Both the position numbers and the translations under genes were made by a program. A stretch of DNA of 64,000 nucleotides. Source: Castanea sativa (lineage: Eukaryota > Streptophyta > Magnoliopsida > Fagales > Fagaceae). The notes under the pieces are model-generated. The model worked only from the letters and a program-made list of their open reading frames with translations. It made no database searches and was not told the origin of the DNA. Positions 46,298 to 56,136 of this stretch are shown here, piece by piece (positions within the stretch are counted from its first letter, which is position 1; every line of letters starts with the position of its first letter). The stretch covers positions 59,349,964-59,413,963 of the forward strand of contig NC_134015.1 in NCBI RefSeq assembly GCF_040712315.1, written 5' to 3'.

Positions 46298-47839
46298 CTA
46301 GATAGTCCCTACCTTATCCTCGTCAGAGAATCCTAAGACGGGCAAAGTGCCCTTCAACCTCTTCGGCCTGCTGCCCGCATCCTCGGCCTGAGGATGGGAA
46401 ATCGCCATCACCCTAGTGGGACCTGAGCCGGTCCTACCAAGTGCAGCGAAGATAACATTGATTGTTCCCAATGCCGGCCGAGACGAATTGTTCCTCTGAT
46501 TGTTTGAGCCGGACTGGCTGCCTTGCCCAGTAGGTTGACACAAGTGCTGCTTCAGTTTTCCTTCACTGACAAGCTGCTCCAAATGGTTCCAAAGGGTCCG
46601 ACAGTTCTCGGTAGTGTGGCCCACATCCTGATGGTACTGACAAAAGAGGTTCTGATTCCTCTTCGCAGGGTCCCCTGACATCTTACCAGGCCATTTGAAG
46701 AAGGGCTCCTTACGAACTTTCTCCAGCAGCTGATGTACTGGTTCTCGGAACACAGTGTTCACGGCCTGAGGTGCTGCCGAGGCGGACTTCCCAACGTAAT
46801 CTCTCCTCAGCCTGTTATTGTGGTACCTGTCCAACCTGAAATCCCTTCTCTCCTGCGGGATAACCTTCTCCTTACCCTTTCCTTGTTGTTGGTCTTCCTC
46901 CACTCTCTTATACTCGTCAATACGGTCCATGAGGCGACGTACACTGCGGACGGGCTTTTTAGTCAAAGACTTTCTCAGGTCGTGATCAATAGGAAGGCCT
47001 ACCTTAAAGGTATTAAGCGCCACCTCATCAAAGTCGCCATCTATTTCATTAAACATCTCCCAGTAACGGTCGGAGTATGCTTTCAACGTCTCCCCCTCCC
47101 TCATGGTCATGGATAACAGCGAGTCTAATGGCCGAGGGACTCTGCTGCACGTAATGAACCGCGAAGTGAATGCCCTAGTAAGCTCCCCAAACGAACCTAT
47201 AGACCCCGATTTAAGGCCGTTAAACCACCTCATAGCAACAGGTCCCAGGCTAGAGGGGAAAACTTTACACATCAGGGTCTCGTTGTGAGAGTGCACCGCC
47301 ATTCTCTGGTTAAAGTGACTTATGTGCTCCACCGGATCAGTCCGGCCTTTGTAGATGGTAAAAGTGGGCTGGGTAAACCTCTTGGGAAGCCTTCCTTTCT
47401 CAATCCTCCGCGTGAATGGAGGTTTGGAGAGTTGGTGCAACGCCCTACTCATAGCATCGTTGCCTAAGCCCCTAGAATGAAGCTTCTTACGTCTGCGAGT
47501 TGGCTGGTCGTTCTCCTCACCAGAGGACGTTGCACTGGTGGGGGAGCACGACCTTGAGCTGTAGCCACCTCCCCTATCCTCCTCTGAGGAAGGATTAGAC
47601 GAGGACGGTGAAAACCTACGTTTAGCACGGCGTAACTTCCTCTTCAAATGATTGATTTCCCTCTGCATGGACTTAGAACCCTCCTCGTGGGTAGTGCTAC
47701 CCCCACCATGAGTATGGCTAGCCCCTGGATATTCTGTGTGGATGCTTCCCTCACGATCCCTTTGACGCTCAAGACGCTCGAAATGATCCTCCGGTTGTGA
47801 TCCCTGTGACTCTGCATGGTGAGCACCTGAGCCTGCCAT
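46298..47839 (-). CDS. Element A Gag
   Basis: Structural protein of the virus-like particle. The ATG at 47839 lies about 30 bases after the primer-binding site. The N-terminal third is charged and Ser/Arg-rich (SSSNPSSEEDRGGGYSS). The retrotransposon gag core lies at about residues 165-310 (VAMRWFNGLKSGSIGSFGEL, MREGETLKAYSDRYWEMFNE). A zinc-knuckle variant at about residue 400 reads CQYHQDVGHTTENC (C-x2-H-x4-H-x4-C). It is open for 513 codons and then meets TAG at 46298-46300, where element B reads CAA and continues into protease. This TAG is followed by CCC, not the leaky context, so it is probably a mutation. Confidence 0.93.
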   Translation of the reverse strand: MAGSGAHHAESQGSQPEDHFERLERQRDREGSIHTEYPGASHTHGGGSTTHEEGSKSMQREINHLKRKLRRAKRRFSPSSSNPSSEEDRGGGYSSRSCSPTSATSSGEENDQPTRRRKKLHSRGLGNDAMSRALHQLSKPPFTRRIEKGRLPKRFTQPTFTIYKGRTDPVEHISHFNQRMAVHSHNETLMCKVFPSSLGPVAMRWFNGLKSGSIGSFGELTRAFTSRFITCSRVPRPLDSLLSMTMREGETLKAYSDRYWEMFNEIDGDFDEVALNTFKVGLPIDHDLRKSLTKKPVRSVRRLMDRIDEYKRVEEDQQQGKGKEKVIPQERRDFRLDRYHNNRLRRDYVGKSASAAPQAVNTVFREPVHQLLEKVRKEPFFKWPGKMSGDPAKRNQNLFCQYHQDVGHTTENCRTLWNHLEQLVSEGKLKQHLCQPTGQGSQSGSNNQRNNSSRPALGTINVIFAALGRTGSGPTRVMAISHPQAEDAGSRPKRLKGTLPVLGFSDEDKVGTI

Positions 47840-47868
47840 AGTATCCCTACCTCTTCTAGACTAGATTT

Positions 47869-47886
47869 TCCACAGACGGCGCCAAC
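47869..47886 (-). other. Element A primer-binding site
   Basis: Directly inside the 5' LTR, the minus strand reads GTTGGCGCCGTCTGTGG. TGGCGCC-type primer sites are common in this lineage. I do not assign the tRNA. Confidence 0.75.
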
Positions 47887-48582
47887 TATAAGTGCACAAT
47901 TGCACCTGGAACCAAAGACAATCACGGGCTCAGGCCCAATGAGCCTTAAACAATAAAATTTGTAGAGCGCGAGTTTAGAACCTAGGTTAGAAATACTGGG
48001 AGCTTAATAACAGGCTTTTGTAAATAAACACAAGTAAATAACGAACGACAATGACAAATGGATCTCCTCGGACTCAAGCCGATGACTACTTTTTTGTTAT
48101 TTCTCTTTCTTCCTTTAAGATTACAATTTCTTAATTTCTTTCTTAGTTTTTTCCCCCCCCCCCTTTCTTTGGCCTTTACCCCCCTTTTATACTTCCTTCC
48201 CTGATACATTTTGAACAGTGACTAGAAGTTTCCGCCTCACTGTTCAGGGGTCACCTCCCCATTAATGCGGCCAGGGAGGTAGGTGCAGAGCCTTTAATGC
48301 GGAGGTGGCAGCTTTTACTCTTGATATTTTCTTTAATACTGATGCATCTAGAAGATTCAGAATGTCCCCTTTTAACCAGTGGTCTTTCTAGAGTTGTGCT
48401 TTGACCTTCATAATGAAACTTTGAATTCTCTAGGGCTTGTCCGAGGAGAAGCTCGTCCTCGGCTGTATCCTCGGACCCTCGGCGTATGGGCCAAATCATA
48501 GAGTTTAATCCTGGAGCAGGTCGGCCTTCTATGTTACGGCCCAATGGCCCATATGCTCACTTGGGTTCTTTTACTCCCCACA
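47887..48582 (-). repeat. Element A 5' LTR
   Basis: Begins TGTGGGGAGTAAAAG on the minus strand at 48582 and ends GCACTTATA. It matches the 3' LTR with only scattered differences by eye, which suggests a recent insertion. It contains the CCTCGG-n7-hairpin region with one arm mutated (CCGATG on the plus strand). Confidence 0.94.
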
Positions 48583-48843
48583 GTATCGTGAGACCTATTT
48601 TTAATGAAAAAAATTACTGAAAAGTGAGGTTTGTGAGTCCTGTGAACAGTGCACGGGGCCTACTGGTGTACAGAAAAATAAAAAATCACGGCTAAAAAAA
48701 AAAGAGGCGTAAAACGCACTATTCATGGACAATGAACAGTAAAAGAGGCATTGTCCCAAAAAAAAAAAAAAAAAAGAAAGAAGAGAGAGCGAGAGGCTGA
48801 AACGCGTTTTCAGCAAAACATAGACACAATAACAGATACTAAA

Positions 48844-49155
48844 GCTTAGTTTGGATACAGATTATTGTTTCCACGTTTTCAAAATTCTGCGTTTTGTAAC
48901 TTTTTTTTTTTTTTTCAACGTGCATGAAGAGTAATCGGTATTGTTCATGCACGTTATTTCACTGTGCGAGAAACCAATTTCACTATTTACGCACTGTAGT
49001 TACACTGTTCACGCACTGTTCATGGGTCCCATAAGCATTTTATTCAGAAAAAAAAAAATTAAAAATGAGTCCCACAGCACTATTCACACATTTAAAAATT
49101 ATTTTGCTACAGTGTTTTTAATTTTCAATAATAAGCTCTATCCAAACGGACCCTT
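48844..49155. mobile_element. GGGTCC-type MITE, complete third member
   Basis: The left end 'gcttagtttggatacag' pairs with the right end, whose complement is GGGTCCGTTTGGATAGAGC, giving imperfect inverted termini of about 25 bp. The interior has gttcacgcactgttcatgg motifs typical of the family. It begins right where the segmental duplication ends. Confidence 0.7.
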
Positions 49156-49859
49156 AATCTTTGTGTAAACAGATTATTTCACTACAGGTTTGAAGACTTC
49201 TAACCAGACATCATTTTCGAATCCATATACTACACAGAAGCAAGCTCCTTCTCTCGACAGATGCAAGGCACTAAGAATACCTTTCCACACCCAGGACCTG
49301 GTACCACATCTTCTTCTCTACTCCCAATAACAATTCACTCCATATTTGCAACATAGCTGTGGGTCAGTACTCGGTAGAAAAGATGTGTTCACTGTGCTTA
49401 TTCTTCTTATGTTATATATTACGTTTTGGTATGTCGTGATCTTAATTAATGCAAACTTCCGTATGCGTGGGCCTACTTACTCTGACCATCTAATCAAGAT
49501 CAAGAAAGGATCAAATTAAATTAGAATTAAGCACACATAAGACAACAGTTATGACCAAATGGTCCAGTATATATCATATCTTGAGGTATTTGGAACCCCT
49601 GCATATGCATTTAAGTTACACCAACTAATGATCAACATGTTAATCCTCAAATTGGTCACCCTGGACTTCGATGTTTTCATTAATTTTAGTAGTTCAAAGT
49701 TCATTCACTTTTTGTGTAACTCATCAGTTTTCACTTACTCTTCCAAGCAACCAAATTGAAAGCTCAGCAACAGCTAGAATAAAAAAAAGGTACACACATG
49801 AATGCATTGATGTATAATGTACTGTGTACGAGTGCACATATTATTGCCAGTTCTATTCT
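49156..49859. other. 3' flank of the P450 gene
   Basis: No gene recognised. A plus-strand open frame of 66 codons at 49559-49759 has no motif. Part of it is presumably 3' UTR of the P450. Confidence 0.65.
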
Positions 49860-52332
49860 TCACAGTGAGTGTAGCAGCACTTGAAGTCCATGTTGTGGGC
49901 GAAGGGTAAGAACCTGCACTGGTGAGTGGACATAGGCTGGGGATAGGGTGAAGGCATAGCGTTGTAGAATCATAGAAAGAGCAATCTTTGTTTCAGTGGT
50001 AGCAAAGCTAAAGCCCACACAGTTTCGGGGTCCCATTCCAAATGGCAAAAAAGCAGCAATGTTGTTGTTAGTAGCTTTGGACACACCTTCTGAGAATCTC
50101 TCTGGTTTGAAAAGATGCACATCCTCTCCCCATACTTGAGGGTCATGGTGAACTGCAATATTTGAGATGAGCAACACCAGTTCAGCTGGAAGAGTGAGCT
50201 TCCCAAGTCTAGTTTTCCTTTCAACTTTTCTTGCCATTAAAAGTATAGGTGGATATAACCTTAAAGATTCGTTGATGATCATGCCCATCTGCATGGGAAA
50301 AAATGTCAAAAATTCAGAATTTGCAATTGAGCTGGATATGTGGTATGTTATTTACATAAGTAATTAATTCGAGTTTGAGATGGTCTTACAGTCTTGAGCT
50401 TTGTGATACCATCTGGATTTGGATTTTGGTGGCCAAATAAATTGAGAACCTCCTTTCTTGCTTCCTCTTGCCAATCAGTGTGGATCGCTAGAAGCAATAC
50501 AGTCCACGCTAGCAAAGAATTAGTGGTTTCTTGTCCAGCAAAGTAAAATGTCTTGCACTCATCCACTAGATCTTGTATTGACATCTTTGGGCTAGAATTG
50601 GCATCATGATAAGCCATTACAAGTAATTGAAGAAAATCATTCCCAAGGCTGCCAACCTCTTCAGTCATTACCTTCTCTTCTTTTTTCTTAATTATCTCTA
50701 ATATAGAGTTGAATATTTCTTTTTCAAGCTGCTCTGATTCAATTTCATCGCTGGTTTTATAAAATTTACTGTAAAAATAGACAAGAAATCAATTCACTAA
50801 GAATATAAAATGGGGTCTAGTTCTTTGTTTCTCAATTGTTGGTTTAATGTAAAGGGCTTTACCTGATGCCAGGAAACTTGAGTTTATGAATATTTCTGGA
50901 TGCTAACAAAGTCAATTTCATCAACATCTGAAAAATGTTCTCCCCTTCTAAGTAACTGCTCCCAAAAGCTGTCCTAGAGATCACTTCTGATGACAATAGC
51001 CTAAATTCTTCAAATACCTCAATCTCTTTGCCTTCATGATGTTTCCACCTTTCTAGCATCACCTCCACACTAGTGATCATTGCTGGAATCATATTCTACG
51101 TACAAAAGTGAACCCCTTGTAACAATTCAGACTAATTTCTAAGATTTTATATCTATTTTTTTTGTATATAATTTATTAATAAGCTTATTTTTCATTGAGT
51201 ATTAAAGTGGACCAAACAAAGAAAGAACAAGAAAGGTTCTTGATTAGGCTTGAATCAATGATAATTGATATGCCTTGATTCAAGCCACTAAGTGGTTCTT
51301 AAACATGTGAAAAATGAGAAACATATCTTAACATTGTGTTTAGTTCCTCTTAAGATAATTGATTGAACAAGTTTTTCAATGCCAATAATAACTAGTAACA
51401 CTTGGTGTCTATTTGAAAACAACTAATTTAGCTGAAATTGAAAACTTTTGGTTAGAAGTACACTAAACAAAGATTGGAAAATAAACTAAATAATAAAATA
51501 AATTGACTTTAAACTCTAATCCTAAATGCAACCTAAGAGCTTACTTTCAAGCTCTCTGCATGGAAGGCAGAGTTGGCCAGTTTTCGCATCTTTGCCCATT
51601 TCTCACCTTCAGATGTCACAACCCCATCTCCTAAGAGCTTCTTTATAAAACCTTCAGCCGTCTTTGGCTTCGGGAACACGTTGTCTCTATTATTCAGTAT
51701 CTCTTTGATAAGCTCTGGTTCTGTTAGGACGAACTGAGCTTCAGGACCGTTCCATTGAAGAAAATTCTTCCCTGGACCAAACCAAAAAAAAAGGCAAGAA
51801 AATATAAAATGACCAAACTTAGTAAAATCCAGCTAAAACCTAGTTGAAAATATATAGTCTTTATGGTGAGTATTGTGCCTCTGATACTAATAGAAATATG
51901 TACTCATAATACTCAAAATATGTACTTAAAGAGACAGATTTTCATATACTCATAATGAAAAAAAAAAAAAAAAAATTGACAAAGCCATACTTCAAATTGA
52001 GTAAGAAAAACAACACAAAATCCTAATTTGCATAAATTTTTTTGGTTACCATATTTGTTGACCCATGAGTGTATATGAGGCTGAATTTTGTAAAGTATGT
52101 CATGTGATAAATCCATGGACCTGCGCATGGCTTCTTTTTTCATGTTCATAATTTCCTTGGTGCTTCCATGGAAGGACCTGTAGGAAGGACCTTTGATTCC
52201 CTGTGAACCCATTAGATACTGCATGCGAATTGGAGTCCAACATAGTTTGAGAAGGACCCTGATGAAAGCTGAGAGAAAGTATAGACACAGAGAACTTGAA
52301 ACACAGATTACAAGGATTCCAAGAGCACCCAT
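49860..52332 (-). CDS. Cytochrome P450, CYP72 clan (CYP749A-like), intact five-exon gene
   Basis: Heme monooxygenase anchored in the endoplasmic reticulum. Exons on the minus strand are 52332-52050, 51771-51545, 51095-50863, 50768-50390 and 50288-49860. All four introns are GT...AG, and joining gives one frame of 516 codons. Residues 3-25 are a hydrophobic membrane anchor. Later come MLERWKHHEGKEIEVFEEFR (C/D helix region), the oxygen-binding AGQETT (325-330), ExxR as ESLR (381-384), PERF (436-439) and the heme loop FGMGPRNCVG with Cys464. The length is normal for the family. Resemblance to CYP749A is from memory, and the substrate is unknown. Every key motif is present, so I take it as functional. 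A TATA-like element lies 41-52 bp upstream of the ATG. A LINE fragment begins about 310 bp upstream and gypsy element A ends about 1.3 kb downstream. Confidence 0.95.
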
Positions 52333-52372
52333 TTTTCTTTTTTTAAAAAACTTTTCAATGAGACTTTAAGAA

Positions 52373-52384
52373 TTATATATTTAT
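52373..52384 (-). promoter_or_regulatory. Probable TATA box of the P450 gene
   Basis: On the minus strand ATAAATATATAA lies 41-52 bp upstream of the P450 ATG, implying a short 5' leader. Position and sequence only. Confidence 0.45.
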
Positions 52385-52639
52385 GGCAAATGTTGACAGT
52401 CTGCAGTTCAAATAGTGTGGGTCCCGCTTAATATAAAAATGGAATTAATAAATGGGAGAAATGGTGAGAAGAATTTTCTTCTTGGAACAAAATTAAAGAA
52501 GACACGGCTGTCCGCTGGCAAGTGGCAAGGGGCATTTTTCTGCTTTTAAAAAAATTGACCTCTTAAAGTCTTAACACATTTTTCTCTGTTTTACTTTTTA
52601 TTTATCAAATTTTATTTTATTAAATTTTATTATCTATAA

Positions 52640-54759
52640 CTCACTTTGCCGACGACTTTGTCCTTTTCGCAAAGGCTGACCGGATGAATTGTATTAGTGT
52701 GAGAGAAACTTTGGATACTTTTTGTGATTTGTTGAGACAGAAAGTTAATCTTGATAAGTCCAAAGTGTACTTTTTCCAAAACACTAGTCTTGATACTAGA
52801 GAGAAGCTGTGTGAGGTTCTTGGCATCCACTCGACCCCAAACCTTGGTAAGTACTTGGGCTTCCCGATCAAGCACCCGGGCTCAACCTCCAAGATTTTAA
52901 TTTCGTGGTAGAAATGGTGCAAAACAAGCTACAAGGCTGGAAAGCAAACTTACTATTGATGGTAGGAAGGGTAGTGATTGCCCAATCAGTCCTTTCGGCA
53001 ATCTCTGCCTATGTGATGTAGGGGTGTATTCTTCCCACCCGAATTTTAAATAATTTTGATAAGGTTAACAAAAATTTTGTGTGGGGATCGACAAAAGATA
53101 AAAAAAAAAATGCATATGGTTGGCTGGAAAAAAGTTGCTAAGCCTAAGTGCCGTGGTGGTTTGGGTATCTAAGAAGCTAGAGGAAGAAACTTAACATTAG
53201 CTGCTAAGTTATGTATGGAGAATTCCAAAAATGGAGGTTGGGCTGATGTTCTGAGAAAAAAATACATGGTGGGGGCTACTAGAAAGTCCAAGGCTCATAC
53301 GAGAGCTTGGAATGCAGTTAAGGTTGGAAGTAACATATGTGTGAAGGGCTCAAAGTGGACATTGGGCTGTAACAGCCCACTGAGCTTCTGGAATGATAAG
53401 TGGTTGAACCTTGGCACCTTGAGGTCCCTCATTGAAGGTCCATTGAACCAAGGAGAGTGTGAGTTGTGCATTAAGGATGTGATAGTGAACAATGGCTGGG
53501 ATTTAGCAAACCTCTCTTTTGTCTTCCCTACCTCTGTTCTGCAGGCAGTGAGGGCCACCCCACTGCGTAGATATGCTGTTAGGGAGGATCATAGGAGCTG
53601 GATTTCCAGCTTGAGGAGGCATTTTGACCCAAAAAATGCGTATTTATTGGCAATTGATGAGAATTTTGAGGAACCGGATTTTCATGGAAAATGGCTTTGG
53701 AAGCTACAAACTTTGCCAAAAATAAAAATATTCTTGTGGAAGTGCTTACACTTGAGCTTACCAATGAAATCTATTTTGGCTTATAGGGGTATTGAAGGTT
53801 TGGGTGGCTGTGATAGTTGCACTAATTCGGTGGAGAGCATCCATGTTCTAAGGGAGTGTCCGATTGCTAAGGCCTTCTGGGAGTGTTGTAGCTGCCCGGA
53901 TAGTCTCAAGTCTTCCTTCTCTAATGGCCTTGAGTCCCGAATTAAAAAAAAATGTTGCAGGTTCTTTGAAGGCAGCTGGTAAGGATTATGAATGGAGTAA
54001 TTTCTTCTTGCTAGGGCTGTGGAATTTGTGGCTCCAACAGAACAAATTGTCTTTCAAACAACAACCCACCAACCCTTTTTTGGTGAAGGCCGTGGAAAAG
54101 CAAACGCGAGAAATTATGTATTGTATTTTGGAGCCTCATGTGGGGAAGGATAGGCTTTTTAGGAAAGTTCAATGGCTGAAACTTGCAGAGGGGTGGTAGA
54201 AATTGAATACTGATGGTTCTTTTGTTAGCTCTAGTGGGCGGGCAGGGTGTGGTGGCTTGCTCAGAGACAGCGCAGGGCAGTGGGTTGTGGGATTCACAAA
54301 ATCCATATGTGTTAGTTCAAGTATTGCAGCGGAGCTGTGGGCTTTAAGGGAAGGTTTGGGGCTGTGTTTAGAAAGGGGAGCTACTGCTATGGAAATTGAA
54401 CTTGATGCCTCCGCAACAATTTTTTTAGTTGCTAGCAATGCCAATTCTAATGGTGACTTGTCCAGTCTTATTGATGATTGAAGGGAATTGTTGCTATGTC
54501 TATCTCAAGTTAAATTATCTCATTGCTTCAGGGAAGCAAACTTTTGTGTCGATACTCTCGCAAATCTGGGATCGGCATCCATTGTTTTGTCTTTAGTTTT
54601 TTATTTCCCCCCCCCCCTTGCTGTTGCTAATTAAATTAAGCTTATGTATGATGATATTATGGGTGTTTATTGCCCTAGACTCTGCTCTGTATTGGCTGCT
54701 GGCCATGTTTCTCAATTTATAAAATCTCCTTGTTTACCAAAAAAAAAAAAAAAAAAAAA
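52640..54759 (+). pseudogene. 5'-truncated LINE (RT C-terminus, zf-RVT, RNase H)
   Basis: It starts abruptly inside reverse transcriptase at the catalytic box FADDFVLFAKAD (52646) and continues through KVNLDKSKVYFF, LGKYLGFPIKH, zf-RVT (FHGKWLWKLQTLPKIKIFLW, near 53680) and RNase H (LNTDGSFVSSSGRAGCGGLL at 54200, FREANFCVDTLANLGS near 54530). It ends in poly-A at 54738-54759. Several stops and frame changes are present. The sequence differs clearly from the LINE at 22280-29493, so it is another family. No target-site duplication found. Confidence 0.9.
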
Positions 54760-55335
54760 GAAGAGATGAAGAATTGTCAACGAAGGATTGAGGAATTATT
54801 AAAAAGATAACATTATTGTATTTTTTTTATTCATAGTTATTTTTAAAAAATAGATTAAAATCAATATGATGTTAATTTTTATTTTGATACATGTATATTG
54901 TAGCACCAATGGATGAGAATATAGTTGCAAGTGAGACTTAATACTTTGCTCCAAAAGATTATTTTGACTTAAATAAACCACTTCAAGAATGTATTATAAT
55001 TTGTTCTTCAAAAAAAGAAGGTATTATAATTTTATTTTATTAGTGATTTACATTTTATTTATCATAGAATATGGTGTTTATTTTTTAAACTCTTGTTTTA
55101 ATATAAGACCAAAATTAATATGATGTTAATTTTTATTTCTAATACATGTATATTATAGCACCAATGGATGAGAATCTAGTTACAAGTGAGACTCACTTCT
55201 TTACTCTAAAAAATTGTTTTGACTTAAATGAACCACTTCAAGAAGGTATTATAATTTTATTTATTTGTAAATTCACATTCCATTTATCATAGAATATGAT
55301 GTTTATATTTTAAACTCTTGTTTTAATATAGCACC
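54760..55335. repeat. AT-rich tandem duplication, unit about 254 bp
   Basis: 'aatatgatgttaatttttat' occurs at 54863 and 55117, and 'agcaccaatggatgagaat' and 'ttgacttaaat' recur with the same 254-bp offset. Two units are visible. The second ends at 55335 with ttgttttaatatagcacc, where gypsy element B is inserted. Non-coding. Confidence 0.85.
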
Positions 55336-56090
55336 TATGGGGAGTAAAAGGACCCAAGTAGGCATATGGGCCTTTGGACTGTAGCATAGAGGGCCAACCT
55401 GCTCCAGAGTTAAGAATTTGTTAACTCTGCGATTGGCCCATACGCTGAGGGTCCGAGGATACAGCCAAGGGCGAGCTTCTCCTCGGACAGATCCAAGGGA
55501 ACTCCGAGCTTCATTATGAAGGTCAAGGCACAACTCTGGAAAGACTAATGGTTAAAGGGGGAAACCCTGAATCTTCGGGGTACACCGGTGTTAGAAAAAT
55601 ACCAAAAGAAAAGGCTGCCACCACCACATTAAAGACTCTGCACCTACCTCCCTGGCCGCATTGATGGGGAAGTGACCCCTGAACAGTAGAATTGGAACTT
55701 CTGGTCACTATTCAAAGGTACTAAGAAAAGAAATATCTAGGGGGAGGGGGTTGGAGCAACACGTGGATAAAGCATCAGAAAAAGAAGTATTTAAGGGGGA
55801 TGAACGCCAGAGAAAGGAGGTCGGTCAGGAACAAAGAAAGAAATTAAGAATTGTAACTTTCAAGAGAGAAAGAGAAATAATACAAAAGTAGTCCTCGGCT
55901 TACGTCCGAGGAGGTCTATTTGCAATTATCAATTGTTATTTACAAGTGTTTGTGACTTTTAGCCTGTTATCAAGTTCTCAGTACCTCTAACCTAGATTTC
56001 AAGCCCACACTCTACAAATTTTATTGTTTAAGGCTCATTGGGCCTGAGCCCGTAATTGTCTTTGGGTCCAGGTGCAATTGGGCACTTACA
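55336..56090 (+). repeat. Element B 5' LTR
   Basis: Begins TATGGGGAGTAAAAGG (the family start is TGTGGGG) and ends GGGCACTTACA. It is about 755 bp, longer than the LTRs of A through a stretch near 55720-55800. It contains the hairpin CCTCGGCTTACGTCCGAGG at 55893-55911 and AATAATAC just upstream. Confidence 0.93.
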
Positions 56091-56107
56091 ATTGGCGCCG
56101 TCTGTGA
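56091..56107 (+). other. Element B primer-binding site
   Basis: ATTGGCGCCGTCTGTGA directly follows the 5' LTR and matches the site of element A. Confidence 0.75.
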
Positions 56108-56136
56108 AAATCTAGTCTAGAAGGAGTTGGGATACT

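Larger units (their letters stand above)
37136..48582 (-). mobile_element. Ty3/gypsy Tat-lineage retrotransposon, element A (complete)
   Basis: 11.4 kb, flanked by GTATC at 37131-37135 and 48583-48587. LTRs of 693 and 696 bp look nearly identical. On the minus strand the order is LTR, primer-binding site, gag, protease, reverse transcriptase, RNase H, second RNase H, integrase, 151-bp tandem array, an opposite-strand spliced gene, polypurine tract, LTR. The second RNase H and the antisense gene are features described for the Tat lineage (Retand/Ogre relatives). Gag-pol keeps a single reading frame of 1776 codons from 47839 to 42512, with eight in-frame TAG codons and no frameshift. It inserted into a GGGTCC-type MITE; copy 1 of the duplication near 8944 shows the empty site. 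Confidence 0.96.
27391..48840. repeat. Segmental duplication, copy 2 (with later insertions)
   Basis: Collinear with 1-9162. Homology is interrupted only by the Harbinger-like element (33612-34955) and gypsy element A (37136-48582). Small differences include a 25-bp deletion near 29074 between GATT repeats, a 34-bp deletion near 29358, and the missing MITE at 29126. Homology stops at 48840, where a GGGTCC-type MITE begins. Confidence 0.93.

Noticed and set aside
46298..46300. TAG at the end of element A Gag as a programmed gag-protease stop
   Set aside because: Element B reads CAA here and is open, and the following bases (CCC) do not fit a known readthrough context; it is best explained as a mutation.
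49559..49759. 66-codon plus-strand frame next to the P450
   Set aside because: No recognisable motif, and it lies in the probable 3' flank of the P450.
52640..54759. Second copy of the LINE at 22280-29493
   Set aside because: The same domains are present but the protein sequence differs throughout and the flanks are unrelated; it is a different LINE family.
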